NCBI GenBank assembly: GCA_003486385.1
Contig: DNFT01000118.1
Coordinates: 1-6,511, forward strand
Direction of reading: 5' to 3'
DNA length: 6,511 bases
Origin: Eubacterium sp.
Lineage (GTDB): Bacteria > Bacillota > Clostridia > Lachnospirales > Lachnospiraceae
Shown: piece by piece, positions 1 to 6,234 of the stretch
Numbering within the stretch: position 1 is the stretch's first letter
How the letters are laid out: each line of letters starts with the position of its first letter
Made by a program: the position numbers and the translations under genes
The notes under the pieces: generated by a model
Database searches by the model: none
The model's input: the letters and a program-made list of their open reading frames with translations, nothing else
Told to the model about the DNA's origin: nothing

Positions 1-74
1 TAAAAACATCTAAGCTTCTTCCAAAAGTCGTGATATGCATAAATATAATACGTTATACTCGCTAAGTTTATAGC

Positions 75-174
75 ACATGTTTTGACCCCAGCATCATATG
101 TTTCGGATGTCAACGCATGTCCTATACACTTAGAGCTTAAAATGAACATGTTTTGATACCCGGATCTTACATGT
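75..174. repeat. Pair of diverged intergenic repeats bounded by ACATGT
   Basis: Two related copies lie at 75-101 and 146-174. Both open with ACATGTTTTGA, continue through a CCC-containing centre and an ATC, and end in ATATGT or ACATGT. The copies differ by small indels, and each can fold into a weak short hairpin because ACATGT is self-complementary. They sit in non-coding DNA beyond the transporter terminator. Positions 1-277 contain no gene that I can support. Whether this is a genome-wide repeat family or a local duplication cannot be told from one window. Confidence 0.4.
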
Positions 175-175
175 A

Positions 176-235
176 AAAAGGTACGAACAGTGAAGTGAAG
201 TGACCCCTCAAAGCTTCATTCTGTTCGTACCTTTT
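176..235 (-). terminator. Strong stem-loop terminator after the ABC transporter gene
   Basis: A perfect 15-bp inverted repeat pairs 176-190 (AAAAGGTACGAACAG) with 221-235. The 30-base interior can form a further short TGAAG/CTTCA stem. Read on the minus strand the hairpin ends in CCTTTTTAC, a U tract suited to intrinsic termination, 43 bases after the transporter stop codon. The plus-strand side also ends in CCTTTTAC, so it could work in both directions. Confidence 0.85.
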
Positions 236-277
236 ACTTTTATCTACTTTATTACCTCAATTTATTTTTTCCCATCT

Positions 278-2914
278 TTACTCACTTCTGAGTGCCACAA
301 CCGGATCCTTCTTAGCCGCCATCTTAGCCGGAATAAGTCCAGCGATAAACGTGAGCGCCATGCTTATGAGCACAAGAATAAGTGCTGCCAGCCATGGAAG
401 CCCGGCAACATTCGATATGCCGGAGAGGTTCTTAATTATGGCATTTATCGGAATAATCAGCAGCATGGTCACGATAATTCCCATAGCTCCCGACACGAAA
501 CCGACTATGAGTGTCTCCGCGTTAAATACCATGGAGATATCGTGCTTGGAAGCACCTATACTTCTTAAGATACCTATTTCCTTGGTTCTCTCAAGAACCG
601 AAATGTATGTAATAATACCAATCATTATCGATGAAACCACGAGCGATATCGCAACAAACGCGATGAGCACATAGGAAATTGCATTTATTATGGTGCTTAT
701 CGAGGACATCATAAGTCCGATATAATCTGTATAATTGATTACCGCTTCCTCTCTGCCCTCAGCACGGACAGCATCGTTGTACTCTGATATCTTATCGGAT
801 ATCATATCCTTTGAGGCAAAGTCCACAGGATAAATCATAATGGAGCTTGGCTTTTCAAGGTCAGCCACGCCAAATGCCTCCATATTGCCATCATAGGTTG
901 CAGATGAGGTTGCCGGCTGCATGTAGGATGCCATGAGCGTATCAAGCTCCTCCTGTGACAGCGAAGCAAGATATGCCTGCTGCTCGGGTGTAAGTGTCGT
1001 GATGTCGAAGGTGTTCTCCATCTCGACCTCCTCGCCATCCTTGGTAAAAGGCAATCCTGTGATTACATCCGTCTCAGGAGCTGCTGCCTGTTTCTTGACA
1101 ATATCCGACGCATTAATCTGATTGATTACATACTCCATAAGCGCACTAGTATAGCCTACAGAACCGCTCACGGCACCTGTCACAGCATCCGGATCCGGTC
1201 TTAAAATACCCACAACCTGAAGCTGGATTCCGTCTGCAATGGCAGCCCTGTAGCTGTCCTCATCATCGCGCACATCGGTATAGCTGTCATTTTCCTCATT
1301 GTAGCTGTAGAAATCAGTATTTACAATGAGACGATATCTCAAATCAAGAATATCCTCATAGGTATACTCTGTCTTATAGCTTACAACCTCCTCACCCTTT
1401 GCCAGGCGTGTCATTGTATCAGCCACTTCATTCTGATCCTTAAGCCCAAGTGCATACAGCGCATAATCGCTGATTTCATTATTTTCGTCAACAATCAGAA
1501 CAATCTCATTGTAAGCGTCCGGCCATCTTCCCGCAATCACATCGTACTGTGACTCAAGGAGGGTCCTGTTACCGATAAGCTCGCTCCACACATCCCATGA
1601 GCCTCCGCCCATCATAGACGAACTCATCATTGAAGAACCTGACATTCCCGAAAGCTGTCCCATCCCTATGGTGTCAAGCACCGTACTTGGATTTACCCGG
1701 ACTATTCCGTCTGAGGTGTCCTCCTTATATATATTCAGTGTGGTTGAATAGCCATACTGAATATCGCTCACAAGCTCATCAAAGCCGTTACTCCCGTCCT
1801 CGATGAATTTCTTAAAATCTGCAAGATTATTCACCTGAACCTGTGACATCATGGAATTTAACATCTCGCTTATAATGTTGTTGGAGTAGATTTTTCCGTC
1901 CTCCTTCTCGGACGCTTCACCGACATGCTGCCCCATAAAGGCACTCATCATGCTCGAATAATCAACCTGCTCCTCCTCAATGGCTATTGGATATGAGGAA
2001 AGCGTATCCTCCTCAACCCTCTTTATATAGCTCTGGAAACCACTCGAAAGTGCAAGAATAAGTGCAATTCCTATGATACCGATACTGCCTGCAAACGCAG
2101 TAAGCAGCGTTCTTCCCTTCTTGGTCATAAGGTTATTGGCACTGAGGGACAATGCCGTCAAAAATGACATGGATGTGCCCTTCTTTTTCTTTACCCTCTT
2201 AGCCTTGTTATTCTCCGTAACTCTGCTGTCCGTCGGCTCATACGGCATGGTATCATCCGTAATCCTGCCATCTAAAAGCCTTACAATTCGTGATGAATAT
2301 TTCTCTGCAAGCTCCGGATTATGGGTTACCATAATAATAAGCCTGTCCTTGGATATCTCCTTTAACAGCTCCATAATCTGGATACTCGTGGCTGAATCGA
2401 GTGCGCCCGTCGGTTCATCGGCAAGCAGTATGTCCGGATTGTTCACAAGCGCTCTCGCTATGGCAACTCTCTGCATCTGTCCGCCGGACATCTGGTTAGG
2501 CTTCTTATGTATCTGGTCGCCGAGACCGACCTTCTCAAGCACCTCAACGGCTCTTTTTCTTCTCTCCGCCTTAGAAACACCTGAGAGCGTCAGCGCAAGC
2601 TCTACATTGGACAGAACTGACTGGTGCGGTATAAGGTTATAGCTCTGGAACACGAAGCCTATTGTGTGATTACGATAGGTATCCCAGTCGGAATCCTTAT
2701 ACTTCGTGGTAGACCTTCCATTAATTATAAGGTCGCCGCTTGTGTACTGGTCAAGACCGCCTATGATATTTAACAGCGTTGTCTTTCCACAGCCGGACTG
2801 TCCTAGAATCGACACAAACTCGCTGTCCCTGAAGGTGATGTCAATTCCCTTTAGTGCCTGCACGGTGGTGTCGCCGCTCACATAGTCCTTGACAATGTTT
2901 TTTAACTGAAGCAT
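278..2914 (-). CDS. MacB/FtsX-type ABC transporter, fused ATPase and permease
   Basis: This is an 878-residue fusion of an ABC ATPase and an FtsX-like permease, of the kind that couples ATP hydrolysis to mechanical work on the cell envelope or to export of peptides or antimicrobials. The ATPase shows Walker A GQSGCGKTT (38-46), Q-loop Gln90, signature MSGGQ (142-146), Walker B ILLADE (162-167) and switch His198. A lysine-rich linker follows (238-246). One membrane helix lies at about 272-291, then an extracytoplasmic domain of roughly 450 residues, then three helices at about 741-770, 800-829 and 839-863. The ERTKEIGILRSIGAS motif (775-789) is typical of FtsX permeases. I chose the ATG at 2914 because GGAGAG sits just upstream; an in-frame ATG eight codons earlier lacks this. 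No regulator or two-component system is adjacent, so the substrate is unknown. The external domain is much larger than that of MacB. Confidence 0.93.
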   Translation of the reverse strand: MLQLKNIVKDYVSGDTTVQALKGIDITFRDSEFVSILGQSGCGKTTLLNIIGGLDQYTSGDLIINGRSTTKYKDSDWDTYRNHTIGFVFQSYNLIPHQSVLSNVELALTLSGVSKAERRKRAVEVLEKVGLGDQIHKKPNQMSGGQMQRVAIARALVNNPDILLADEPTGALDSATSIQIMELLKEISKDRLIIMVTHNPELAEKYSSRIVRLLDGRITDDTMPYEPTDSRVTENNKAKRVKKKKGTSMSFLTALSLSANNLMTKKGRTLLTAFAGSIGIIGIALILALSSGFQSYIKRVEEDTLSSYPIAIEEEQVDYSSMMSAFMGQHVGEASEKEDGKIYSNNIISEMLNSMMSQVQVNNLADFKKFIEDGSNGFDELVSDIQYGYSTTLNIYKEDTSDGIVRVNPSTVLDTIGMGQLSGMSGSSMMSSSMMGGGSWDVWSELIGNRTLLESQYDVIAGRWPDAYNEIVLIVDENNEISDYALYALGLKDQNEVADTMTRLAKGEEVVSYKTEYTYEDILDLRYRLIVNTDFYSYNEENDSYTDVRDDEDSYRAAIADGIQLQVVGILRPDPDAVTGAVSGSVGYTSALMEYVINQINASDIVKKQAAAPETDVITGLPFTKDGEEVEMENTFDITTLTPEQQAYLASLSQEELDTLMASYMQPATSSATYDGNMEAFGVADLEKPSSIMIYPVDFASKDMISDKISEYNDAVRAEGREEAVINYTDYIGLMMSSISTIINAISYVLIAFVAISLVVSSIMIGIITYISVLERTKEIGILRSIGASKHDISMVFNAETLIVGFVSGAMGIIVTMLLIIPINAIIKNLSGISNVAGLPWLAALILVLISMALTFIAGLIPAKMAAKKDPVVALRSE

Positions 2915-2918
2915 TCTT

Positions 2919-2924
2919 CTCTCC
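2919..2924 (-). promoter_or_regulatory. Ribosome binding site that fixes the transporter start
   Basis: On the minus strand GGAGAG precedes the ATG at 2914 with a four-base gap, or six bases from GGAG. This favours that codon over the in-frame upstream starts at 2926 and 2938, because the site overlaps the codons immediately following the 2926 ATG. Confidence 0.7.
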
Positions 2925-2950
2925 ATTTCCGCAGACAATATTTTGAGTTA

Positions 2951-2975
2951 AAAATCAGGGCTTTTCTATAAAGCC
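2951..2975 (-). other. Leader hairpin followed by a U-rich run, upstream of the transporter
   Basis: On the minus strand GGCTTT and AAAGCC (2970-2975 with 2959-2964) form a 6-bp stem with a 5-base loop. It is followed after three bases by GATTTTT. It lies between the upstream terminator and the transporter start codon, so it would be in the 5' leader. It is short for an efficient terminator, and an attenuator role is only inference. Confidence 0.3.
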
Positions 2976-3050
2976 GCTTTATGATGTCTGCTGCACAATC
3001 AGCTCAGATTCTATCTGCTCTTTTACTCTGCCTGGTTACATAATGATAGC

Positions 3051-3089
3051 AAAAAGCCGTCTGCCCTGTGTAACGGCAGGCAGCTTTTT
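3051..3089 (-). terminator. Intrinsic terminator closing the aguA-aguB block
   Basis: A 15-bp stem pairs 3051-3065 (AAAAAGCCGTCTGCC) with 3075-3089, with one C-A mismatch and one G-U wobble and a 9-base loop. A run of five U residues ends it on the minus strand, and the plus side also has TTTTT. It lies about 50 bases after the aguB stop and about 140 bases ahead of the transporter start, separating the two transcription units. No other gene is visible in 2915-3140. Confidence 0.85.
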
Positions 3090-3140
3090 CTTATTTAACG
3101 TAACATACGCTGAAAAATATACACTTCATCACCCATTAAG

Positions 3141-4013
3141 TCAAATTAACTTTTTATAAATTTCCGGTCTCCTGTCCCTGAAAAGTCCCCAACTGTCGCG
3201 CATATCGCGCACTGCATCGAGGTCCGACTGCCCATATACAATCTCTTCCTTATCCCTCGACGCCTGGCAGACAAGCTCACCTGTCTCATCCGTGACAAAG
3301 GACGATCCATAAAAAAGCAGTTCTGATTTCTGACCGCCGTTGTCCTTAGACGGTGCCACGCTCTCAAGCCCGTACCTGTTCGCGGCGACCACGGGCACGA
3401 TATTGCAGGCGGCATGTCCCTGCATGCAGCGTCTCCAATGCGGCATGCTGTCACAGTCAAGTATCGGCTCGCTGCCTATAGCGGTCGGATAAAATAATAG
3501 CTCCGCCCCCTGTACCGCCATTCCCCTCGCAGTCTCCGGAAACCACTGATCCCAGCATATCCCGACACCAATTCTCGCGTATTTCGTATCCCACACCTTA
3601 AAGCCGGTATCTCCGGGTGTAAAATAGAACTTTTCCTGATAGTAATGGTCATCCGGAATATGTGTCTTTCTATATACACCAAGTATGCTTCCGTCCGCAT
3701 CTATCACGGCAACGGAATTATAGTACACATTTATATTCCTCTCATAGAAGCTTATCGGCAGCACAACCGAAAGCTCCTTTGCCACCTTCTGAAAATGCAG
3801 GACGGCATCATTCTCCATAAGAGGCTTGGCAAGCTTATATGACTCGTAATTTCTCTCCTGACAAAAATACCAATTCTCAAAAAGCTCCGGAAGCAGGATA
3901 ATCTGCGCTCCGTTCGCCGCAGCCTCCCTCACAAGGCGCTCCGCCTTTTCAATATTTTCCTGCACACTTCCGGTGCAGGACATCTGTATTCCTGCGTATT
4001 TTACGGTTCTCAT
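3141..4013 (-). CDS. aguB: N-carbamoylputrescine amidase
   Basis: This nitrilase-superfamily hydrolase converts N-carbamoylputrescine to putrescine, CO2 and ammonia in the cytoplasm, the second step from agmatine. The 290-residue length is normal for the family. The Glu-Lys-Cys triad is visible: Glu43 in LLPELFE, Lys116 in YRKTHIPDDHYY, and Cys153 in GVGICWDQWFPE. The stretch following Lys116 (RKTHIPDDHYYQEKFYFTPG) and the WDQWFPE after the nucleophile are characteristic of AguB rather than of generic beta-ureidopropionases or nitrilases. AAAGGAG lies a few bases ahead of the ATG at 4013. The gene is the last of its block, 140 bases after the uncharacterised gene, and is followed by a clear terminator. 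Its partner aguA two genes upstream supports the assignment strongly. Confidence 0.95.
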   Translation of the reverse strand: MRTVKYAGIQMSCTGSVQENIEKAERLVREAAANGAQIILLPELFENWYFCQERNYESYKLAKPLMENDAVLHFQKVAKELSVVLPISFYERNINVYYNSVAVIDADGSILGVYRKTHIPDDHYYQEKFYFTPGDTGFKVWDTKYARIGVGICWDQWFPETARGMAVQGAELLFYPTAIGSEPILDCDSMPHWRRCMQGHAACNIVPVVAANRYGLESVAPSKDNGGQKSELLFYGSSFVTDETGELVCQASRDKEEIVYGQSDLDAVRDMRDSWGLFRDRRPEIYKKLI

Positions 4014-4105
4014 ATTTCTCCTTTCTTCACTGCAGGGTGCTCTTCCTCTGCTGTCTGCATTACATTCATGTTTCTGCGTGCCACAATGTCAAAAATTCTC
4101 ATGCA

Positions 4106-4117
4106 GGCAAGCTTGCA
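4106..4117. other. Palindrome in the gap ahead of aguB
   Basis: GCAAGCTTGC (4107-4116) is a perfect 10-base palindrome inside the 140-base gap between the uncharacterised gene and aguB. Flanking ATGCA (4101-4105) and TGCAT (4114-4118) allow an alternative hairpin. The gap holds no further gene. A function is not shown; it may be a chance restriction-type palindrome. Confidence 0.25.
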
Positions 4118-4153
4118 TCGGACTTCTTACACTTTGCCACTGATATCATAATA

Positions 4154-4702
4154 TTACACCCTCTTATAAATAATCGGTTCATCATATCCGAAAGTTCTCT
4201 TTCCGTTAACCTCCATGCTTTCAGATACCTCCAGACAACTCTCGGAAAATCTTTCCCAAAGCTTGAAGGTCATGACCGGCGAGAAGCTGCTTATGCTGCC
4301 TCCCTCCCAGCTTCCGGCTCGTTCATGGTAAAGTGCCGGGGTAAACTTTTCAGATTGTTTCAATTCAGCGTAATCAACATTTCTCATAGAGGCATACGAA
4401 AATGTCCCTTTGTCTTCACCCTCCGGAATTTCATAGGAGGAAAGAAGTATCCCATCCTCAGTCTCCGTAATAAGGAAAAGATGTGGTGATGCATGACGTT
4501 TTCCATTGGTTTCATAATAACTTTCTTCAACAACAAATTTCCCATTGAAATCCTCAGGAAGATTTTTTATTTTGTCATTACAGACAGTATTTACATGCTC
4601 CGCATAAGGATATATTTTCCCCGCCGCCTGCATCATCCCAAACTGTTCCTTATTATCAAAATGTCCCGTCATCATGTCAACAAAATTATCAAGCTTTGTC
4701 AT
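4154..4702 (-). CDS. Uncharacterised protein, possibly CpcT/CpeT-like, between aguA and aguB
   Basis: This is a 182-residue soluble protein with no signal peptide or membrane helix. I do not recognise it firmly. Its layout resembles the CpcT/CpeT chromophore-lyase family: an N-terminal GHFDNKEQ (compare the family's xFxNxxQ), a central FVVEESYYE (compare VEQAYxY), PHLFLITE, a WEGG turn, and a C-terminal FGYDEPIIYKR. This is family resemblance from memory and not a computed match. Bilin attachment itself is implausible in a non-phototroph. GGAGG sits nine bases ahead of the ATG at 4702, whereas the longer frame would need a TTG at 4726 lacking a good site, so the shorter start is preferred. 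It lies 79 bases after aguA and is on the same strand as both agu genes, which suggests co-transcription and a role tied to agmatine or putrescine handling, but no reaction can be named. Confidence 0.85.
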   Translation of the reverse strand: MTKLDNFVDMMTGHFDNKEQFGMMQAAGKIYPYAEHVNTVCNDKIKNLPEDFNGKFVVEESYYETNGKRHASPHLFLITETEDGILLSSYEIPEGEDKGTFSYASMRNVDYAELKQSEKFTPALYHERAGSWEGGSISSFSPVMTFKLWERFSESCLEVSESMEVNGKRTFGYDEPIIYKRV

Positions 4703-4711
4703 ATTATTTGA

Positions 4712-4716
4712 CCTCC
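4712..4716 (-). promoter_or_regulatory. Ribosome binding site that fixes the start of the uncharacterised gene
   Basis: A full GGAGG on the minus strand lies nine bases before the ATG at 4702. It is inside the longer reading frame that would begin at the TTG at 4726, so it argues for the internal ATG. Confidence 0.75.
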
Positions 4717-4762
4717 AATTCCTCAAAATAACCTGCTCCGAATACTATTATTACAGCATCCG

Positions 4763-4779
4763 GCATACTCCCTGTATGC
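4763..4779 (-). other. Intercistronic hairpin just after aguA
   Basis: GCATAC (4763-4768) and GTATGC (4774-4779) form a perfect 6-bp stem around a 5-base loop, three bases past the aguA stop codon. No U run follows on the minus strand, so it does not look like a terminator. It could stabilise the 3' end of the aguA message or tune expression of the next gene; that is inference. Confidence 0.35.
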
Positions 4780-4781
4780 AC

Positions 4782-6023
4782 CTATTCATTAACCTCCTGA
4801 GCCGGTATCTGCTGTGTTATACAATGAATATTTCCGCCGCCGACAATTATGTCGCGCGCGTACACCGGGACGATTTCCCTGTCCGGAAATGCCTCCTTCA
4901 ACACAGCGGCTGCCTTACCATCGTTAACATCGCCAAACTGCGGGAGAATAACCGCACCGTTTGAGATATAGAAATTCACATAGGAAGCTGCAAGCCGCTC
5001 ACCCGCACTTCTCTCATCCTCGCCCGGCTCGAACTCAAATCCTGCAAGCTCCTCCTCCGTTATGCACACGGGCTTTTTAGGTATATAAAGCTTATGCACC
5101 TTGAAATGCCTTCCCTTTGCGTCCGTCTCGCTTTCTAAGACCTCAAGGCATTTTTTACTCATCTCATACTGTTGGTCGTCCTCCTTGTCCGTCCACGCGA
5201 GCACTACCTCACCCGGACGCACAAAAGCACATACATTATCGACATGCTCATTAGTCTCATCCTGATATATCCCACACGGAAGCCATACCACCTTTTCCAC
5301 ATTGCAGTACTGCTTCAGCTTTTCCTCAATCTGTGCCTTGCTAAGCTTCGGATTTCTTCCCGGACTGCACAGACAGCTCTCCGTAACCAGCATGGTTCCA
5401 TCGCCGTCCGAATGTATCGAACCACCCTCCAGCACAAACGGCTCTGCATCATAACAGTCAAAGCCCGCATACTCAAGAAAGCGCTTTGCAACCAGATTAT
5501 CCTTCGTCCAATCTGCATACAGCCCGTCATAATCACCGCCCCATGCGTTAAAGCTCCAGTTGATGCCTCTCACGATGCCATCGGCATTTTTCACAAAGGT
5601 CGGTGCCACATCGCGCGCCCATGCGTCATCGGATTCAAGCTCGACAACCTCTATTCCTTTGCCCTCACATGTAACCTGCCTTTCAAGCATGTGGTGCACC
5701 TCTTCTTTAAGCTGCAGGGTTTCTGAAAAACCCGCCTCGGTATCCTTAGGATTTTTTTGCTCCTGAGCTTCCTTCAGGTGCTCATGAGCTTCTTTTAGAT
5801 ACTCCTGCGCTTCTTTCAGATGCTCATGGTCGGCAAGCATATAGACATGCTCACTCTGTGCAATTATTGCCGCAATCTTAGCGAATACCTTCTTCGCAGC
5901 CTTACCGCCGTATATCCATGAGCCGGGTCTTACCGGCCATATCATAATGCAGCCCTGATGTCTCTCAAACTCACCCGGCATTCTGAAATTGTCATCCCTT
6001 GGGGTACTGTTGAATATTCTCAT
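4782..6023 (-). CDS. aguA: Agmatine deiminase (agmatine iminohydrolase)
   Basis: This enzyme hydrolyses agmatine to N-carbamoylputrescine and ammonia, feeding the amidase encoded downstream. It belongs to the guanidine-modifying (porphyromonas-type peptidyl-arginine deiminase) fold. Visible family features are the N-terminal NSTPRDDNFRMPGEFERHQG and MIWPVRPGSW (5-36), the substrate-site ESDDAWARD (130-138) with PTFV, the EGGSIHSDGDGT segment (199-210), the catalytic His260 in DETNEHVDN, and nucleophile Cys401 in GGGNIHCITQQ. At 413 residues it is some 40 longer than the usual roughly 365-380. The excess lies at about residues 66-115 and includes three copies of a seven-residue repeat, E(H/Y)LKEA(Q/H). 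All catalytic motifs are intact, so activity is expected. AGAGGA seven bases ahead of the ATG at 6023 sets the start. A three-hairpin element lies upstream. Confidence 0.96.
   Translation of the reverse strand: MRIFNSTPRDDNFRMPGEFERHQGCIMIWPVRPGSWIYGGKAAKKVFAKIAAIIAQSEHVYMLADHEHLKEAQEYLKEAHEHLKEAQEQKNPKDTEAGFSETLQLKEEVHHMLERQVTCEGKGIEVVELESDDAWARDVAPTFVKNADGIVRGINWSFNAWGGDYDGLYADWTKDNLVAKRFLEYAGFDCYDAEPFVLEGGSIHSDGDGTMLVTESCLCSPGRNPKLSKAQIEEKLKQYCNVEKVVWLPCGIYQDETNEHVDNVCAFVRPGEVVLAWTDKEDDQQYEMSKKCLEVLESETDAKGRHFKVHKLYIPKKPVCITEEELAGFEFEPGEDERSAGERLAASYVNFYISNGAVILPQFGDVNDGKAAAVLKEAFPDREIVPVYARDIIVGGGNIHCITQQIPAQEVNE
5763..5825 (-). repeat. Three in-frame 21-bp tandem repeats inside aguA
   Basis: Three consecutive 21-base units at 5805-5825, 5784-5804 and 5763-5783 (coding order) encode EHLKEAQ, EYLKEAH and EHLKEAQ, AguA residues 67-87. 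The units share most bases and differ largely at third positions. The heptad length and the Leu/Ala plus Glu/Lys pattern predict an amphipathic charged helix. Confidence 0.85.
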
Positions 6024-6030
6024 TTGATTT

Positions 6031-6036
6031 TCCTCT
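6031..6036 (-). promoter_or_regulatory. Ribosome binding site of aguA
   Basis: AGAGGA on the minus strand stands seven bases ahead of the aguA ATG at 6023. It lies in an A-rich leader (about 6024-6120) that is likely unstructured next to the hairpin element. Confidence 0.65.
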
Positions 6037-6123
6037 TATTTCTATTTTTAAATTGTTTCCCCATTTTCTTCAACCATCTGTTGGAGTATTTCCGAATAAA
6101 ACAAATACCATTTTTACACCCAT

Positions 6124-6231
6124 GCATACAGCAAGCATTGCTTGCTGTATTGCCACTAATAAATAGTTTGAAAATTCTATTTTCAAACTTATACTGCTGC
6201 ATACTGCAAGCATCGCTTGCTGTACTGCCAC
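6124..6231. repeat. Three-hairpin intergenic element with flanking 33-bp direct repeats
   Basis: Two direct repeats, 6124-6156 and 6199-6231, match at 30 of 33 positions and lie 75 bases apart. Each is itself a hairpin: GCATAC-N-GCAAGC pairs across a three-base loop with GCTTGC-N-GTA-N-TGC, with one unpaired base at the same place in both copies. The 6124-6153 copy is fully paired apart from that bulge; the 6199-6228 copy has one extra mismatch. Between them, 6165-6174 and 6180-6189 form a perfect 10-bp stem (AGTTTGAAAA) around TTCTA. The layout of hairpin, hairpin, hairpin fits a small mobile or REP/MITE-like repeat, or a structured leader RNA of aguA. No transposase is nearby. Confidence 0.75.
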
Positions 6232-6234
6232 CTC

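Noticed and set aside
2073..2642. Plus-strand open frame of 189 codons
   Set aside because: It lies wholly antisense to the intact ATPase domain of the transporter, whose motifs confirm the minus-strand frame.
4064..4092. Perfect TTGACA on the minus strand (4087-4092) as an internal promoter for aguB
   Set aside because: At 17 or 18 bases of spacing the -10 is only ATGAAT or TGAATG. The better TGTAAT is 22 bases away, so no standard promoter can be placed.
4037..4489. Plus-strand open frame of 150 codons
   Set aside because: It is antisense to the uncharacterised gene and lacks a ribosome binding site and any recognisable protein features. The minus-strand frame has both a good start and family-like motifs.
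6045..6073. TTGAAG, 17 bases, TAAAAA on the minus strand as a promoter for aguA
   Set aside because: Both hexamers match only four of six bases, and the transcript would begin almost on top of the ribosome binding site at 6031-6036.
6124..6189. Factor-independent terminator for the small membrane protein gene
   Set aside because: None of the three stems is followed by a convincing minus-strand U run, so read-through into aguA cannot be excluded.
6124..6231. CRISPR array or attC-like sites
   Set aside because: There are only two repeat copies, the intervening DNA is itself a perfect hairpin rather than a spacer, and no cas or integrase gene is present.
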